In this document: positions 27,547 through 35,632 of the stretch, piece by piece
Numbering within the stretch: position 1 is the stretch's first letter
How the letters are laid out: every line of letters starts with the position of its first letter
Assembly: GCF_000425445.1 (NCBI RefSeq)
Contig: NZ_AUDL01000011.1
Location: 271,896 to 335,895 of the forward strand
Source of the DNA: Flavobacterium denitrificans DSM 15936
GTDB lineage: Bacteria > Bacteroidota > Bacteroidia > Flavobacteriales > Flavobacteriaceae
Length of the DNA: 64,000 bases
Reading direction: 5' to 3'
The notes under the pieces: model-generated
Database searches by the model: none
Told to the model about the DNA's origin: nothing
Seen by the model: only the letters and a program-made list of their open reading frames with translations
Program-made: the position numbers and the translations under genes

Positions 27547-27993
27547 TTACGGCAGAAGAACAAATTGTTCTCTTACAGGCTGTTGCAGATTGTTTTGGAC
27601 AGTGGCAGACAAAGCATTGCTGATTACGGTTTTTAATTTAGCAAATTCGCCAGGTTTGCGTATGTAATGTGTTGCTCCTTTTTGATACATCAAATCAACA
27701 ATTTCAATATCTAAAGAAGTCGAAAAAATAATAACTGGAAGTGTTACATATTCTGAGATTTCCTTAATTTCTTTTAGGCATTCGTGACCATTTTTGCGAG
27801 GCATATTAAGATCAAGAAAAAGAATATCTGGCAAATTTGCAGTATTGGCTTTTAAGTAATCCATTAATTGCACGCCGTCATGTACAGTTACAAGAGTTAC
27901 TGGAAGGTCTAATTCCTCAAGTGCTTCTTCAAAAAAAGAGCAGTCGTCTTCATCGTCATCTGCAAGTAAAATATTGTAATGTTCTTTATTCAT
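27547..27993 (-). CDS. Single-domain response regulator (CheY-like)
   Basis: The 148 residues form one receiver domain. It has acidic residues ADDDEDD (11-17), the phospho-acceptor Asp61 in LFLDLNMP, Ser/Thr in FSTS and Lys in RKPGEF. There is no output domain, so it acts through protein contacts or as a phosphate relay. The pattern is typical of small regulators paired with PAS kinases whose H-box reads SSHDLQEP. It is the first gene of the pair, 12 bp before the kinase. Confidence 0.92.
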   Translation of the reverse strand: MNKEHYNILLADDDEDDCSFFEEALEELDLPVTLVTVHDGVQLMDYLKANTANLPDILFLDLNMPRKNGHECLKEIKEISEYVTLPVIIFSTSLDIEIVDLMYQKGATHYIRKPGEFAKLKTVISNALSATVQNNLQQPVREQFVLLP

Positions 27994-28238
27994 TTTATTG
28001 ATAGGGGTGTAATTAATTTCAAAACAAATTTTTTAAAAGAAAGCATCGAAATGTCGTAATAGTTTGACTAATTTGATATCCTTTTCTCTGCTAATATAGG
28101 GCTATTTTTTTTGACAAGAAATAAATAAGCTTGTTATAAGTTATAATTTGCCCGAACTAAAAAATCTAATTCATTTAAATGTAATAAAATGTTTTTTAAA
28201 ATTTCAATTTGCTCCAATAATTTTTTATCCGAAATAAC
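27994..28238. other. Divergent spacer with no recognisable element
   Basis: The AT-rich region lies between the response regulator and the lipoprotein gene. No complete promoter for the - strand operon could be picked out, and no hairpin or repeat was seen. Confidence 0.4.
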
Positions 28239-28268
28239 TTGATTTTATAATTTTTATAATTACTTTTA
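28239..28268 (+). promoter_or_regulatory. Promoter of the DUF4440-like lipoprotein gene
   Basis: TTG (28239-28241), a 19-bp spacer and TACTTTTA (28261-28268) match TTG-N19-TAnnTTTG with one mismatch. The ATG follows 26 bp later. Confidence 0.6.
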
Positions 28269-28294
28269 AGGTATAGTTTTAAATCCTTAAATAT

Positions 28295-28765
28295 ATGAAA
28301 AACAATCTCTTGAAAGGAATTTTATTGTTGGGTATTTTAACTTCTGTATTTGCCTGCAATACAAAAAAAGACGAACCTGTAGTGGTCGATAAAGAAGCGA
28401 TAAAAAAGGAAATTCAGGCTAAGGAAAATGACTTTGCCAGAGTTTATAATTCGGGTGAGCTTACAAGTGTTGGCTATTATGCAGATGATGCAATTAGTTA
28501 CTACCAAAACCATATTCCTTTGGTCGGAAAAGCTAATATTATAGAGTTCTTGAAAGATAATGTTGGCTCAAACTCTAATCAGATTGCGTTTAAAACTGGA
28601 GAAATTTTTGTGTCAGATGATGGAAATCAAGTTGTAGAAACAGGTGCTTTTGAAGTTACAGATTCTACAAAAACCATTATTAATACTGGAAACTATATGA
28701 GTTTGTTTGTAAAAAGAGACGGAAAATATGTATGTGTTAGAGATATGAGTGTTTCAGATCAATAG
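28295..28765 (+). CDS. NTF2-like (DUF4440/SnoaL-type) lipoprotein
   Basis: The 156-residue protein has a lipobox VFAC at about residues 18-21. The mature part matches the alpha+beta NTF2-like cone: helix KEIQAKENDFARVYNSGEL, then YYADDAISYYQNHIPLVGKANI, then a beta-rich end with YMSLFVKRDGKYVCVRDM. Such proteins can be ketosteroid-isomerase-like enzymes or simple ligand-binding folds, and no catalytic residues stand out. It is a single-gene unit with its own promoter and terminator. Function is unknown. Confidence 0.75.
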   Translation: MKNNLLKGILLLGILTSVFACNTKKDEPVVVDKEAIKKEIQAKENDFARVYNSGELTSVGYYADDAISYYQNHIPLVGKANIIEFLKDNVGSNSNQIAFKTGEIFVSDDGNQVVETGAFEVTDSTKTIINTGNYMSLFVKRDGKYVCVRDMSVSDQ

Positions 28766-28780
28766 TATAACGATGAAATA

Positions 28781-28823
28781 AAAAAAGATCGGATGTGAAA
28801 ATTTTCATATCCGATCTTTTTTT
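28781..28823. terminator. Bidirectional terminator between convergent genes
   Basis: AAAAAAGATCGGAT (28781-28794) pairs with the ATCCGATC and T-run at about 28809-28823 around a GTGAAAATTTTCAT core. It is a long, nearly perfect stem. Confidence 0.85.
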
Positions 28824-28837
28824 ATGTTTGTTTTTTA

Positions 28838-29980
28838 TTAACGTCTGCGTCCGCCTCCGCCTCCGCCAAAACCTCCGCCACCGCCACTACGAAAACCGCC
28901 GCCACCGCTGCTGAAATTTCCGCTACTGCTTGATCTAGTGCGTCCGCCTCCCGAATTGAAATTAGACGAACTGCGATTTGATGTCGATGGAGATGAGAAG
29001 CTTCTGTCTGAAGTTCCCGCTGAAGGACGATTTGCTGACGAACCTCTGTTTGAACTCCTATCTGAAGTTCCTGCAGACGGGCGATTAGCCGTTGCTCCAT
29101 TGGATGCTCTATTTGATACACCAGAGTTTGCTCGGTTAGAAACTCCTGTATTTGTCGCACGGTTTGAAACGCTGTTTCCATAACGACCGCCAGAATTGTT
29201 TCTTGCCACAGTATTCGATCGCGATCTGTTGTTGTTGTAATGATTAATGCTGTTTCTGTTATTATTGTTGATCACGATATTATTGTGTCCGCCATAATGC
29301 CCTCCGTGATAACCATAGTGCCCTCCATGATACCAGTGATTGTGGCGATAAATTCCCACTGCCAATACCGTGAAAGCGGCAAAATAAGGAGGATAATAGC
29401 CATAATAATACGGTGGATAATAAGGAACATACGCCGGCGAATAAACATATTGAACAATTGGCGCCTGTTCTACGATCACAGTTGTGGCTGGAGTACTTGT
29501 AGTTACAGGATTATCCCCTTTATAAGCTGGATTAGCCGTTACGGCAGGTACATCTTTTTTGGGTTCAATTATATAATTCTTGCCATAAAGATCTTCATCT
29601 CCAACCATTTGAAGTGAGACTTTTCCGTTTTTATCTTTAGATACTAAGATGATCGCAACATCTTGAGTTTCATTTTTACTCACATTGACTTGAAGTATAA
29701 AAGTAAACGAATTGCCATCCTTTTTTGTTACTACTTTTATAAAATCTACTTTTTTGTCGAGATTAAGATCCAGATTGTTGATGCCTGTTTCTTTTAGATT
29801 TAATTTTTTCTCAAATTCTTCAATTGTTTTTGATTTTTGAAAAAGGCTTAAAACGGCATAAAGATCTAAATTGTCACCAGGTAGACCTAAGGCAGGTTCA
29901 GTATCTTCAGTTTGTGAAAAAATCGGCTGATACATTGTACTCATCACAACTACTAAAATCAATAATAGAACTTTTTTCAT
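28838..29980 (-). CDS. Secreted His/Tyr-, Asn/Ser- and Gly-rich low-complexity protein
   Basis: Starting at the ATG at 29980 (MKKVLLLILVVVMST) the protein is 380 residues with a signal peptide. Residues of about 25-150 form an ordinary folded part (YAVLSLFQKSKTIEEFEKKLN, VDFIKVVTKKDGNSFTFILQV). A Pro/Tyr stretch (YVPYYPPYYYGYYPPYF) and a hydrophobic run (FAAFTVLAVGIY) follow, then GGHYGYHGGHYGG and Asn-rich repeats. Two copies of ANRPSAGTSDRS come next, and the tail is Gly/Arg. Composition suggests an envelope-associated protein with a disordered tail. I do not recognise a characterised family. Confidence 0.75.
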   Translation of the reverse strand: MKKVLLLILVVVMSTMYQPIFSQTEDTEPALGLPGDNLDLYAVLSLFQKSKTIEEFEKKLNLKETGINNLDLNLDKKVDFIKVVTKKDGNSFTFILQVNVSKNETQDVAIILVSKDKNGKVSLQMVGDEDLYGKNYIIEPKKDVPAVTANPAYKGDNPVTTSTPATTVIVEQAPIVQYVYSPAYVPYYPPYYYGYYPPYFAAFTVLAVGIYRHNHWYHGGHYGYHGGHYGGHNNIVINNNNRNSINHYNNNRSRSNTVARNNSGGRYGNSVSNRATNTGVSNRANSGVSNRASNGATANRPSAGTSDRSSNRGSSANRPSAGTSDRSFSSPSTSNRSSSNFNSGGGRTRSSSSGNFSSGGGGFRSGGGGGFGGGGGGRRR

Positions 29981-30267
29981 AATATGTAGATTTTTATTTG
30001 CTTCATGCAAGTTATATAATATTGTGCATATAAAAAAGCATAAATGTTAAAATTCTTACTTTAATTATCTTTAATTCAGTGTTTTAAATTCATAATGGAT
30101 GCTGGATTTGAAAATGAAGACAAATTAAAATACATTTAAACCAAAGTAAATTTATTAAGCAATTGTTAATCAGTTGTTTGGGTTTGTTTGTTTTAAAGTG
30201 TTTAATAAAAATAAAATCTTATAGTGTTGTTTTTAAAGCGTTTATGGTATTATTCGGTTTTAAGAAG

Positions 30268-30287
30268 TATGATAAGTTTGTATCATA
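30268..30287 (+). promoter_or_regulatory. -7 box inside a palindrome upstream of the L,D-transpeptidase-like gene
   Basis: TATGATA (30268-30274) and TATCATA (30281-30287) form a perfect 7-6-7 inverted repeat. It encloses the -7 box TAAGTTTG (30273-30280). No good TTG lies 19 bp upstream, which would suit a promoter needing an activator. The rest of the divergent spacer 29981-30338 is AT-rich and shows nothing else. Confidence 0.5.
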
Positions 30288-30338
30288 AAAAAAAATGTTT
30301 TGCAAGACGTTTTTTATGCAAATTTTAATACCACTTTT

Positions 30339-30938
30339 ATGAGAATTTTCAATTTACTATTAATTTTTTCCTTGTCATTTTTTGCTTATCCCAAACCGAT
30401 AATCGGTACAGAAAATTGGACTGAAACAGATATCGAACGATTCAATAGTAAGTTAGCGGATGTAAAAGAGAAAATCAAAACCAGCGATTCCTATAATGCT
30501 AAAATTGCCTTTTTTGTGGATATGAAAATCAAATCGGGAAAAAACCGATTCTTTGTTTATGACTTGGAAAATAATAAGATTTTAGACGAAGGTCTTGTTG
30601 CGCACGGTTGCGGATCAGAAACTGGAATTCCAGGAAATTTGAAATTCAGCAACGAGCCCAACTCAAATGCAACTTCTTTAGGGCGTTATACAATTGGGAA
30701 ATCGTATAATGGAATGTTTGGAAAATCCTATAAATTATATGGTTTAGATGCAACAAATAATAATGCTTTAAAAAGAGCCGTGGTTTTACATTCTTATTCA
30801 GCAATTCCTGAAGAGGAACAAGATCATTATATTTCCCGAAGCCACGGATGCCCAATGGTCAACGAGATGTTTTTTAAAAGACTAGAAAAAATCATCGACA
30901 GTTCTAAATCTGCCATAATCTTAAATATCTATTACTAA
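30339..30938 (+). CDS. L,D-transpeptidase-like protein (YkuD_2 family)
   Basis: The ATG at 30339 gives 199 residues with a signal peptide (MRIFNLLLIFSLSFFAYP). The catalytic region ends with His151 in VVLHSY and Cys171 in SRSHGCPMV, the HxS...SxGC pattern of L,D-transpeptidase-like murein enzymes. KNRFFVYDLENNKILDEGLVAHG is the family's first conserved block. It is expected in the periplasm acting on peptidoglycan cross-links, although YkuD_2 members are mostly uncharacterised. A TTG-initiated longer form from 30300 would spoil the signal peptide. The -7 box at 30273 probably drives it. Confidence 0.85.
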   Translation: MRIFNLLLIFSLSFFAYPKPIIGTENWTETDIERFNSKLADVKEKIKTSDSYNAKIAFFVDMKIKSGKNRFFVYDLENNKILDEGLVAHGCGSETGIPGNLKFSNEPNSNATSLGRYTIGKSYNGMFGKSYKLYGLDATNNNALKRAVVLHSYSAIPEEEQDHYISRSHGCPMVNEMFFKRLEKIIDSSKSAIILNIYY

Positions 30939-31010
30939 ACAGGATAGTACATGACGCAAACTTTATAGTGATTCAATAATTTTATTACGAACTAACTAAC
31001 CGTAATAATT

Positions 31011-32612
31011 ATGAAAATTCAAAAATGGTATTCTTTGAGTATTGCTCTTGCATTATTTTCTTTTGGAATATCAGCACAAATTATAGCCCAGAATCGTACC
31101 ATTAAAAATGATGTTTTCTGGAATACCAAAGAAGGTCTTCCATTAAATAGCCAAGGAGGCGGTATATTTAAATTTCCAGATCCTAAAACAGGGAAGCAAA
31201 AATACTTTTGGTACGGCGTTCATTATGCCGAAGCCGATCTTTATCGTGCTGATCCTTCTGTAACGCATGAAAAAAATAATTTTGAAGCGGTGACCTGTTA
31301 TAGTTCTACTGATTTAGTGAATTGGACTTTTGAGAAGAATGTTTTATCAAAAGAAGAAGCTAACAAAACCGGAAAAACCTGGGTTGGGCGTTTAGGCGTT
31401 TGCTTTATTAAGGAAATACATAAATATGCCATGTTTGTACAGCATGGAAGCGAAGTTTTAATCACGCTTTCTGATTCGCCAACAGGTGAATTTTTGTGGG
31501 ATAAAAAGATAAACATGGAAAAAATGATTGGAACTAGCAATACTGGTGACCAAACTGTTTTTACCGATGAAGACACTGGAAAATCGTATTTGATTTATTC
31601 ATACGGAAAAGGAAGAAATAAAATTTACGTTTCTGAAATTGGAATAAAAGACGGAAAAGTTAATCTTTTAGATTGCACCGAAATTTTTAAAGGAGAAAGC
31701 CGAGAAGGAAATTGCATGTTCAAATACAAAAACAAGTATTATATGTATGCTTCAAACATATACGGCTGGGATTCGTCATTTGCCTACTATTTAGTTGCCG
31801 ATGATATTCGCGGACCTTATCGTCCAACAAATGACATGCTGATTACAAAAGGTGCAGAAGATGATTTTGCCCATGTTTCGCAAACTGGATTTTTCTTTTC
31901 TGTAAAAGGAACGCAACAAGAAACCATTGTATATTGTGGCGATCGTTGGGCTGATTTTGCAGGAAATGGATTAGGATATAATCAATGGTGTCCAATGTCG
32001 TTTGATGGTAGTGAACCGTATTTTAATTCGCTAAGCGCTTGGAATTTGGATGCTAAAACAGGGAAATGGAAAGTCGATGATGAAAACAATTATGTAAAAA
32101 ATGGAAGTTTTGAAGCCGATCGTCGACATATTCCGAGTCCTGTAAAACCACTACAGATTCAGATGACGGGTTGGGCGACAGAAGTTATCGAGGGTAATAA
32201 AATAAGTTTAGACACAGTTACTTCGCCAGTTTTGAATCATTTTAATACACAATTGGAAAGAAAAACAGTTATTGGAGAAAAGAGTTTGAATATTAGCGAC
32301 AAAATTGATTTCAAACGAAAAGTATTTCAGAAAATCGAATCATCTCCTTATGTGAAATTGGTAGATGGGCTTTATACATTGACTGCAAAAGTGAAAAACA
32401 GCAAAGGTTTTAATAATCTTGAAATTTATGCAGAAACGGGTGGACAGAAATTTCAATTTATTGTAAAAGAAGAAAATATTGATTGGAAAACAATTGTCAT
32501 AAAAGATATTAAAGTGAAAGGAGGAAAGGCTGAGATTGGTTTTCTGGCAGATGGGAAAGCAAAATCTTTTTGCTTTATAGATGATGTTTCTTTAGTGAAA
32601 AGTGGGAAATAA
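31011..32612 (+). CDS. Secreted GH43-like glycosidase with C-terminal beta-sandwich
   Basis: The 533 residues begin with a signal peptide (hydrophobic 8-22, cleavage near SAQ or AQN). Residues 30-350 read as a GH43-like propeller: GGGIFKFPDPKTGKQKYFWYG, CYSSTDLVNWTFE, GDQTVFTDEDTGKSYLIYS, EGNCMFKYKNKYYMYAS and WADFAGNGLGYNQW. Residues of about 365-530 form a carbohydrate-binding-like beta-sandwich (YVKNGSFEADRR, YTLTAKVKNS, CFIDDVSLVKSG). The subfamily (galactanase-like or arabinofuranosidase-like) cannot be fixed. It stands alone, without SusC/SusD beside it. Confidence 0.8.
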   Translation: MKIQKWYSLSIALALFSFGISAQIIAQNRTIKNDVFWNTKEGLPLNSQGGGIFKFPDPKTGKQKYFWYGVHYAEADLYRADPSVTHEKNNFEAVTCYSSTDLVNWTFEKNVLSKEEANKTGKTWVGRLGVCFIKEIHKYAMFVQHGSEVLITLSDSPTGEFLWDKKINMEKMIGTSNTGDQTVFTDEDTGKSYLIYSYGKGRNKIYVSEIGIKDGKVNLLDCTEIFKGESREGNCMFKYKNKYYMYASNIYGWDSSFAYYLVADDIRGPYRPTNDMLITKGAEDDFAHVSQTGFFFSVKGTQQETIVYCGDRWADFAGNGLGYNQWCPMSFDGSEPYFNSLSAWNLDAKTGKWKVDDENNYVKNGSFEADRRHIPSPVKPLQIQMTGWATEVIEGNKISLDTVTSPVLNHFNTQLERKTVIGEKSLNISDKIDFKRKVFQKIESSPYVKLVDGLYTLTAKVKNSKGFNNLEIYAETGGQKFQFIVKEENIDWKTIVIKDIKVKGGKAEIGFLADGKAKSFCFIDDVSLVKSGK

Positions 32613-32625
32613 AATTTAGATAAAA

Positions 32626-32782
32626 GAAGCAAGAAGCAAGATTATAGAGAAGATAATTTAATTTTATTTTATTTGTTTAGTGTTTTTAAGTCTGTAAGCG
32701 TTTGTTTGCAGACTTTTTTTATACGTTTTTATTTCGAACAAATTAGAGTTTTGCATTTTCCAAATCCTGCTTCTTGCTTCTT
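32626..32782. repeat. Inverted AGAAGCAAGAAGCA repeat enclosing a terminator
   Basis: AGAAGCAAGAAGCA near 32626-32640 and its reverse complement TGCTTCTTGCTTCT near 32767-32782 enclose about 130 bp. Inside is the hairpin AAGTCTG (32688-32694) / CAGACTT (32709-32715) plus a T-run, which is the likely terminator of the GH43 gene. Confidence 0.6.
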
Positions 32783-32838
32783 TTTTCTAAAAAAATAAAA
32801 AAACAATTAATAAAAAAGCGTTCATTCATTTATTATTT

Positions 32839-32846
32839 TATCTTTG
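32839..32846 (+). promoter_or_regulatory. -7 promoter box of the tetR operon
   Basis: TATCTTTG is a perfect TAnnTTTG match 13 bp before the tetR ATG, giving a very short leader. There is no clear TTG at -33. ATTCATT repeats just upstream could be part of an operator. Confidence 0.5.
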
Positions 32847-32859
32847 TAAAAAAAAAGCT

Positions 32860-33456
32860 ATGAGAGTTAGAGATATTGACAAAGAAAAACTGGTTATTGA
32901 AATGGCGATTGACCAGATTGTACAGGAAGGATTTCAAGGTTTCAGTATGAATAAATTGGCGAAAGCCTGTTCGATTTCTGTTGGTACGCTCTATATTTAT
33001 TATGCTGACAAAGATGATTTGATTCAGAAAATAGGAGCAAAAATGGCATTGAAGTTTTTTAAAAGCACCATAAAAGACTTTTCGCCAGAGATGCCATTTG
33101 AAGAAGGTTTGTGGAAACAATGGGAAAACCGCGCCAACTTTGCAATGAAATATCCTAAAGAAGTTGCCTTTTTTGAAATCATCAAACATTCGCCACATGG
33201 AGAAATCATTTTGGATTCGATAAAAGAATTTTCCGATTTCAGAGCCATCATGACGCAGTTCATCAATAATTCGCTGCAAAATAAAGAACTTCTCCCAATG
33301 AATTTTGAAGCGTTTTGGAGTGTGGCGTACGGACCTCTTTATACGCTGCTGAACATGCACGCTGAGCGCAAAAGTATGGGAGGAAAACCTTTTGTACTTA
33401 CTAAAGAAATTATGAAAGAAGCTTTTCAAGTTACCGTGAAAGGCCTTAAACCATGA
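32860..33456 (+). CDS. TetR/AcrR-family transcriptional regulator
   Basis: The 198 residues have the N-terminal TetR helix-turn-helix (about 10-55): AIDQIVQEGFQGFSMNKLAKACSISVGTLYIYYADKDDLI in pieces. The helical ligand-binding C-terminal part follows. It is 6 bp upstream of a small gene and then an MFS transporter, so it most likely represses its own operon until an exported compound binds. An almost full-length antisense open frame covers it but has no coding features. Confidence 0.92.
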   Translation: MRVRDIDKEKLVIEMAIDQIVQEGFQGFSMNKLAKACSISVGTLYIYYADKDDLIQKIGAKMALKFFKSTIKDFSPEMPFEEGLWKQWENRANFAMKYPKEVAFFEIIKHSPHGEIILDSIKEFSDFRAIMTQFINNSLQNKELLPMNFEAFWSVAYGPLYTLLNMHAERKSMGGKPFVLTKEIMKEAFQVTVKGLKP

Positions 33457-33462
33457 AAAATT

Positions 33463-33690
33463 ATGGAAACAGATTTAAATACAATACATGTTTTTAAAAC
33501 TAACATTGGAACAATTGAACCTAATTCTATTGCATACCAGATACTTAACGGACATCCAGAGATTGTACAGTGGAGTATTGATTGCGAAGATGTTGACTGC
33601 GTTCTTCGTGTGGTTTCGGAAACATTGAAACCGGAAGAAATTATAAAATTAATTCGCGATTTTGGCCACGCGTGCCAAGAATTATCGTAA
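33463..33690 (+). CDS. Small protein, possible ferredoxin-like (HMA-like) fold
   Basis: The 75-residue protein starts METDLNTIHVFKTNIG and ends FGHACQELS. The order strand, helix, two strands, helix (IHVFKTNI / AYQILNGHP / VQWSIDC / VLRVVSE / PEEIIKLIRDF) looks like an HMA or ferredoxin-like fold. The CxxC metal site is absent from the first loop; three Cys lie elsewhere. It is flanked by tetR (6 bp) and the MFS gene (17 bp), so it is cotranscribed. A regulator or accessory to the transporter is a guess. Confidence 0.7.
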   Translation: METDLNTIHVFKTNIGTIEPNSIAYQILNGHPEIVQWSIDCEDVDCVLRVVSETLKPEEIIKLIRDFGHACQELS

Positions 33691-33707
33691 AAATACAAAT
33701 TATTAAA

Positions 33708-34955
33708 GTGGAAAAAACTACTATAGAAAGCACGGCTTTCACCTTACATCAAAAAATTATTATCGCAATATTGGCGCTTTTGCAATTCACCGTAATATTA
33801 GACTTTGTTGTAATTTCTCCTCTTGGAGACATATTGATGAAAAAGTTAAGTATGACAACTTCCGATTTTGGTTTTGCGGTTTCTGCTTATGCTTTCAGCG
33901 CGGGAATTTCGGGACTTTTAGCGGCAGGTTTTGCAGATAAATTCGACCGAAAAAAGCTGTTGATTTTCTTCTACATCGGATTTATTATCGGAACTATTTT
34001 TTGTGCCTTTTCATCAAGTTATCATATGTTGCTGATGGCGCGAATTTTTACAGGACTTTTTGGTGGCGTAATAGGTTCTATTTCTTTAGCAATCGTAACC
34101 GATTTATTTGTCATTCAACAAAGAGGACGCGTAATGGGGTTTATTCAAATGGCATACGCATCGAGTCAAATTCTTGGTGTACCAGCTGGATTGTTTTTTG
34201 CTAACCATTGGGGCTGGCACTCCACTTTTATTATGATTGCAGTTTTGGCTTTGCTAATTCTTGTGGCAGTCTTAACACAATTGCCTGCAATTACAAAACA
34301 TTTGGAACTTCAGTCAGAAAAAAGCCCATTTTTGCACTTGTGGCATACGTTAAGCAACAGACAATATCAAATTGGATTTATGGCAATTGCTTTTCTTTCA
34401 ATTGGAGGTTTTATGTTACAGCCTTTTGGGAGCGCATTTTTAGTAAATAATATCCATATTAGCCAAGAAGAATTACCAATGGTATTTTTCTTTACAGGTC
34501 TTTCAGTACTCTTTATAATGCCGCTTATTGGAAAATTAAGTGACAAAATTAGCAAGTTCAAATTATTTGCGGCGGGCTCATTTTTGTCTATAATTATGAT
34601 TTTGATTTATACCAATTTGAGTCCGATTCCGCTTTGGCAAATTGTAGTACTGAATATGATTTTATTTATGGGAATCATGAGCCGAATGATTCCTGCAACA
34701 ACATTAAATACTGCAATCCCTGAGATGCAGGATCGTGGTGCCTATATGTCTATAACGTCATCATTACAGCAAATTGCAGGAGGAATTGGGGCAGTTTCTG
34801 CCGGATTTATAGTACATCAACAAACTAAAACTTCACCTTTAGAGAATTATCCTATTCTGGGTTATGTGGTTGCAGTTGTTACTTTGTTTAGTATATTTTT
34901 GATTTACAGAGTGAGCCAATTGGCAAAAGCAAAAGTTAAAGACGCTAATCTTTAA
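33708..34955 (+). CDS. MFS efflux transporter
   Basis: The GTG at 33708 (protein VEKTTIESTAFTLHQ) gives 415 residues. A GTG at 33672 would overlap the preceding gene and is less likely. About 12 membrane helices are visible, starting IIIAILALLQFTVILDFVVISPLGD, with the MFS loop motif GFADKFDRKKLL after helix 2 and FTGLFGGVIGSIS in helix 4. It belongs with the drug/arabinose-type exporters. Being the last gene of a tetR operon, it probably exports the compound sensed by that regulator. The substrate is unknown. Confidence 0.88.
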   Translation: MEKTTIESTAFTLHQKIIIAILALLQFTVILDFVVISPLGDILMKKLSMTTSDFGFAVSAYAFSAGISGLLAAGFADKFDRKKLLIFFYIGFIIGTIFCAFSSSYHMLLMARIFTGLFGGVIGSISLAIVTDLFVIQQRGRVMGFIQMAYASSQILGVPAGLFFANHWGWHSTFIMIAVLALLILVAVLTQLPAITKHLELQSEKSPFLHLWHTLSNRQYQIGFMAIAFLSIGGFMLQPFGSAFLVNNIHISQEELPMVFFFTGLSVLFIMPLIGKLSDKISKFKLFAAGSFLSIIMILIYTNLSPIPLWQIVVLNMILFMGIMSRMIPATTLNTAIPEMQDRGAYMSITSSLQQIAGGIGAVSAGFIVHQQTKTSPLENYPILGYVVAVVTLFSIFLIYRVSQLAKAKVKDANL

Positions 34956-34970
34956 TTTCAATTTTAATGT

Positions 34971-35016
34971 AAAGCAAAGAGGCCGTCCGAAGAATAGGAC
35001 AGCCTCTTTGCTTTTT
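34971..35016 (+). terminator. Rho-independent terminator after the MFS gene
   Basis: AAAGCAAAGAGGC (34971-34983) pairs with GCCTCTTTGCTTT (35002-35014), with an internal GTCC/GGAC pairing and trailing T's. Confidence 0.88.
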
Positions 35017-35034
35017 ATATTTCTGTTTATTTTA

Positions 35035-35203
35035 AGCCCAGCGGGGCAGAATATTTATAGAAATCTAAAAACGCGAATGCAAAGGAGTTCCGGAGGAGCG
35101 AAATACGCCACAATTTATGAAAAAAAGATTTCGCTCCTCCGAAGCTTTTCTTCGATAATAAATGCAATTTCTATAAATATTTCGCTTCTCCGAAGCTGAT
35201 CTT
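35035..35203. repeat. Small inverted-repeat element (MITE-like), related to 10207-10382
   Basis: Two perfect 15-bp inverted arms, AATATTTATAGAAAT (35050-35064) and ATTTCTATAAATATT (35167-35181), flank an inner perfect 14-bp stem CGGAGGAGCGAAAT (35091-35104) / ATTTCGCTCCTCCG (35128-35141). Short GCCC..GGGGC and CTTCTCCGAAG stems lie near the ends. It has no reading frame of its own. The piece AATATTTATAGAA also occurs at 10242-10254. Confidence 0.75.
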
Positions 35204-35242
35204 TGTTCATCCAATACTTTTTGGATTTGGTTTTTTTAATGC

Positions 35243-35622
35243 TTAGTGATTTACTTTTTTCTTCCAATAAAAATAAACTGAAAGCGCATTTATAAAAGCC
35301 AAAAGCCATAAAACTGGATTAATGAAAAAGCTGTAAAAACTTCTTCCGTTTGGTATTTCTACAAAAGGAACAGTGATGAAAATATCCAAAATTAAAGCCG
35401 TTGCCGACATTGCAATTCCGAGTAGCAATCCATTTGTTTGAGGAGTTTTTCTGAAATAAATTTTGGCACCCAAAATTCCAAAAAAGACTATACAAAACAT
35501 CACAATCACTGATTGAAGCCAAAAATAATGCTGTACGAATGGAATTTTATCCAAAATATAAAATGAAATACTGACCAAAATCCAAACTACAAAACCGGAA
35601 AAAAAGCTCTGAAATAATTCAT
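35243..35622 (-). pseudogene. Small four-helix membrane protein with an apparent frameshift in a T7 run
   Basis: The open part (35578 down to 35243, about 111 residues) starts only at a TTG within a membrane helix. Ten bases after the upstream NmrA stop an ATG (35622) opens MNYFRAFF, but that frame stops after 11 codons. Adding one T to the seven-T run (A run 35599-35605 on the + strand) would join it to SGFVVWILVSISFYILDKIPF and the rest, giving about 126 residues. The result resembles small membrane proteins of the DUF5367 type. Either the gene is broken, or the run slips during expression, or it is a sequencing error. It follows the NmrA gene as if in one operon. Confidence 0.6.
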
Positions 35623-35632
35623 TTCTAAAGTT

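Noticed and set aside
28822..29181. 119-residue frame in another phase of the Gly-rich protein gene
   Set aside because: It arises from the repetitive GC-rich tail of the real gene; the product is compositionally biased and unlike any protein family.
29240..29617. 125-residue + strand frame opposite the low-complexity protein gene
   Set aside because: Ile-rich shadow of the His/Asn/Tyr codons on the other strand.
32833..33429. 198-residue open frame antisense to the tetR gene
   Set aside because: It is a shadow of the TetR coding frame; its translation is rich in Phe, Ile and Arg with no recognisable motif.
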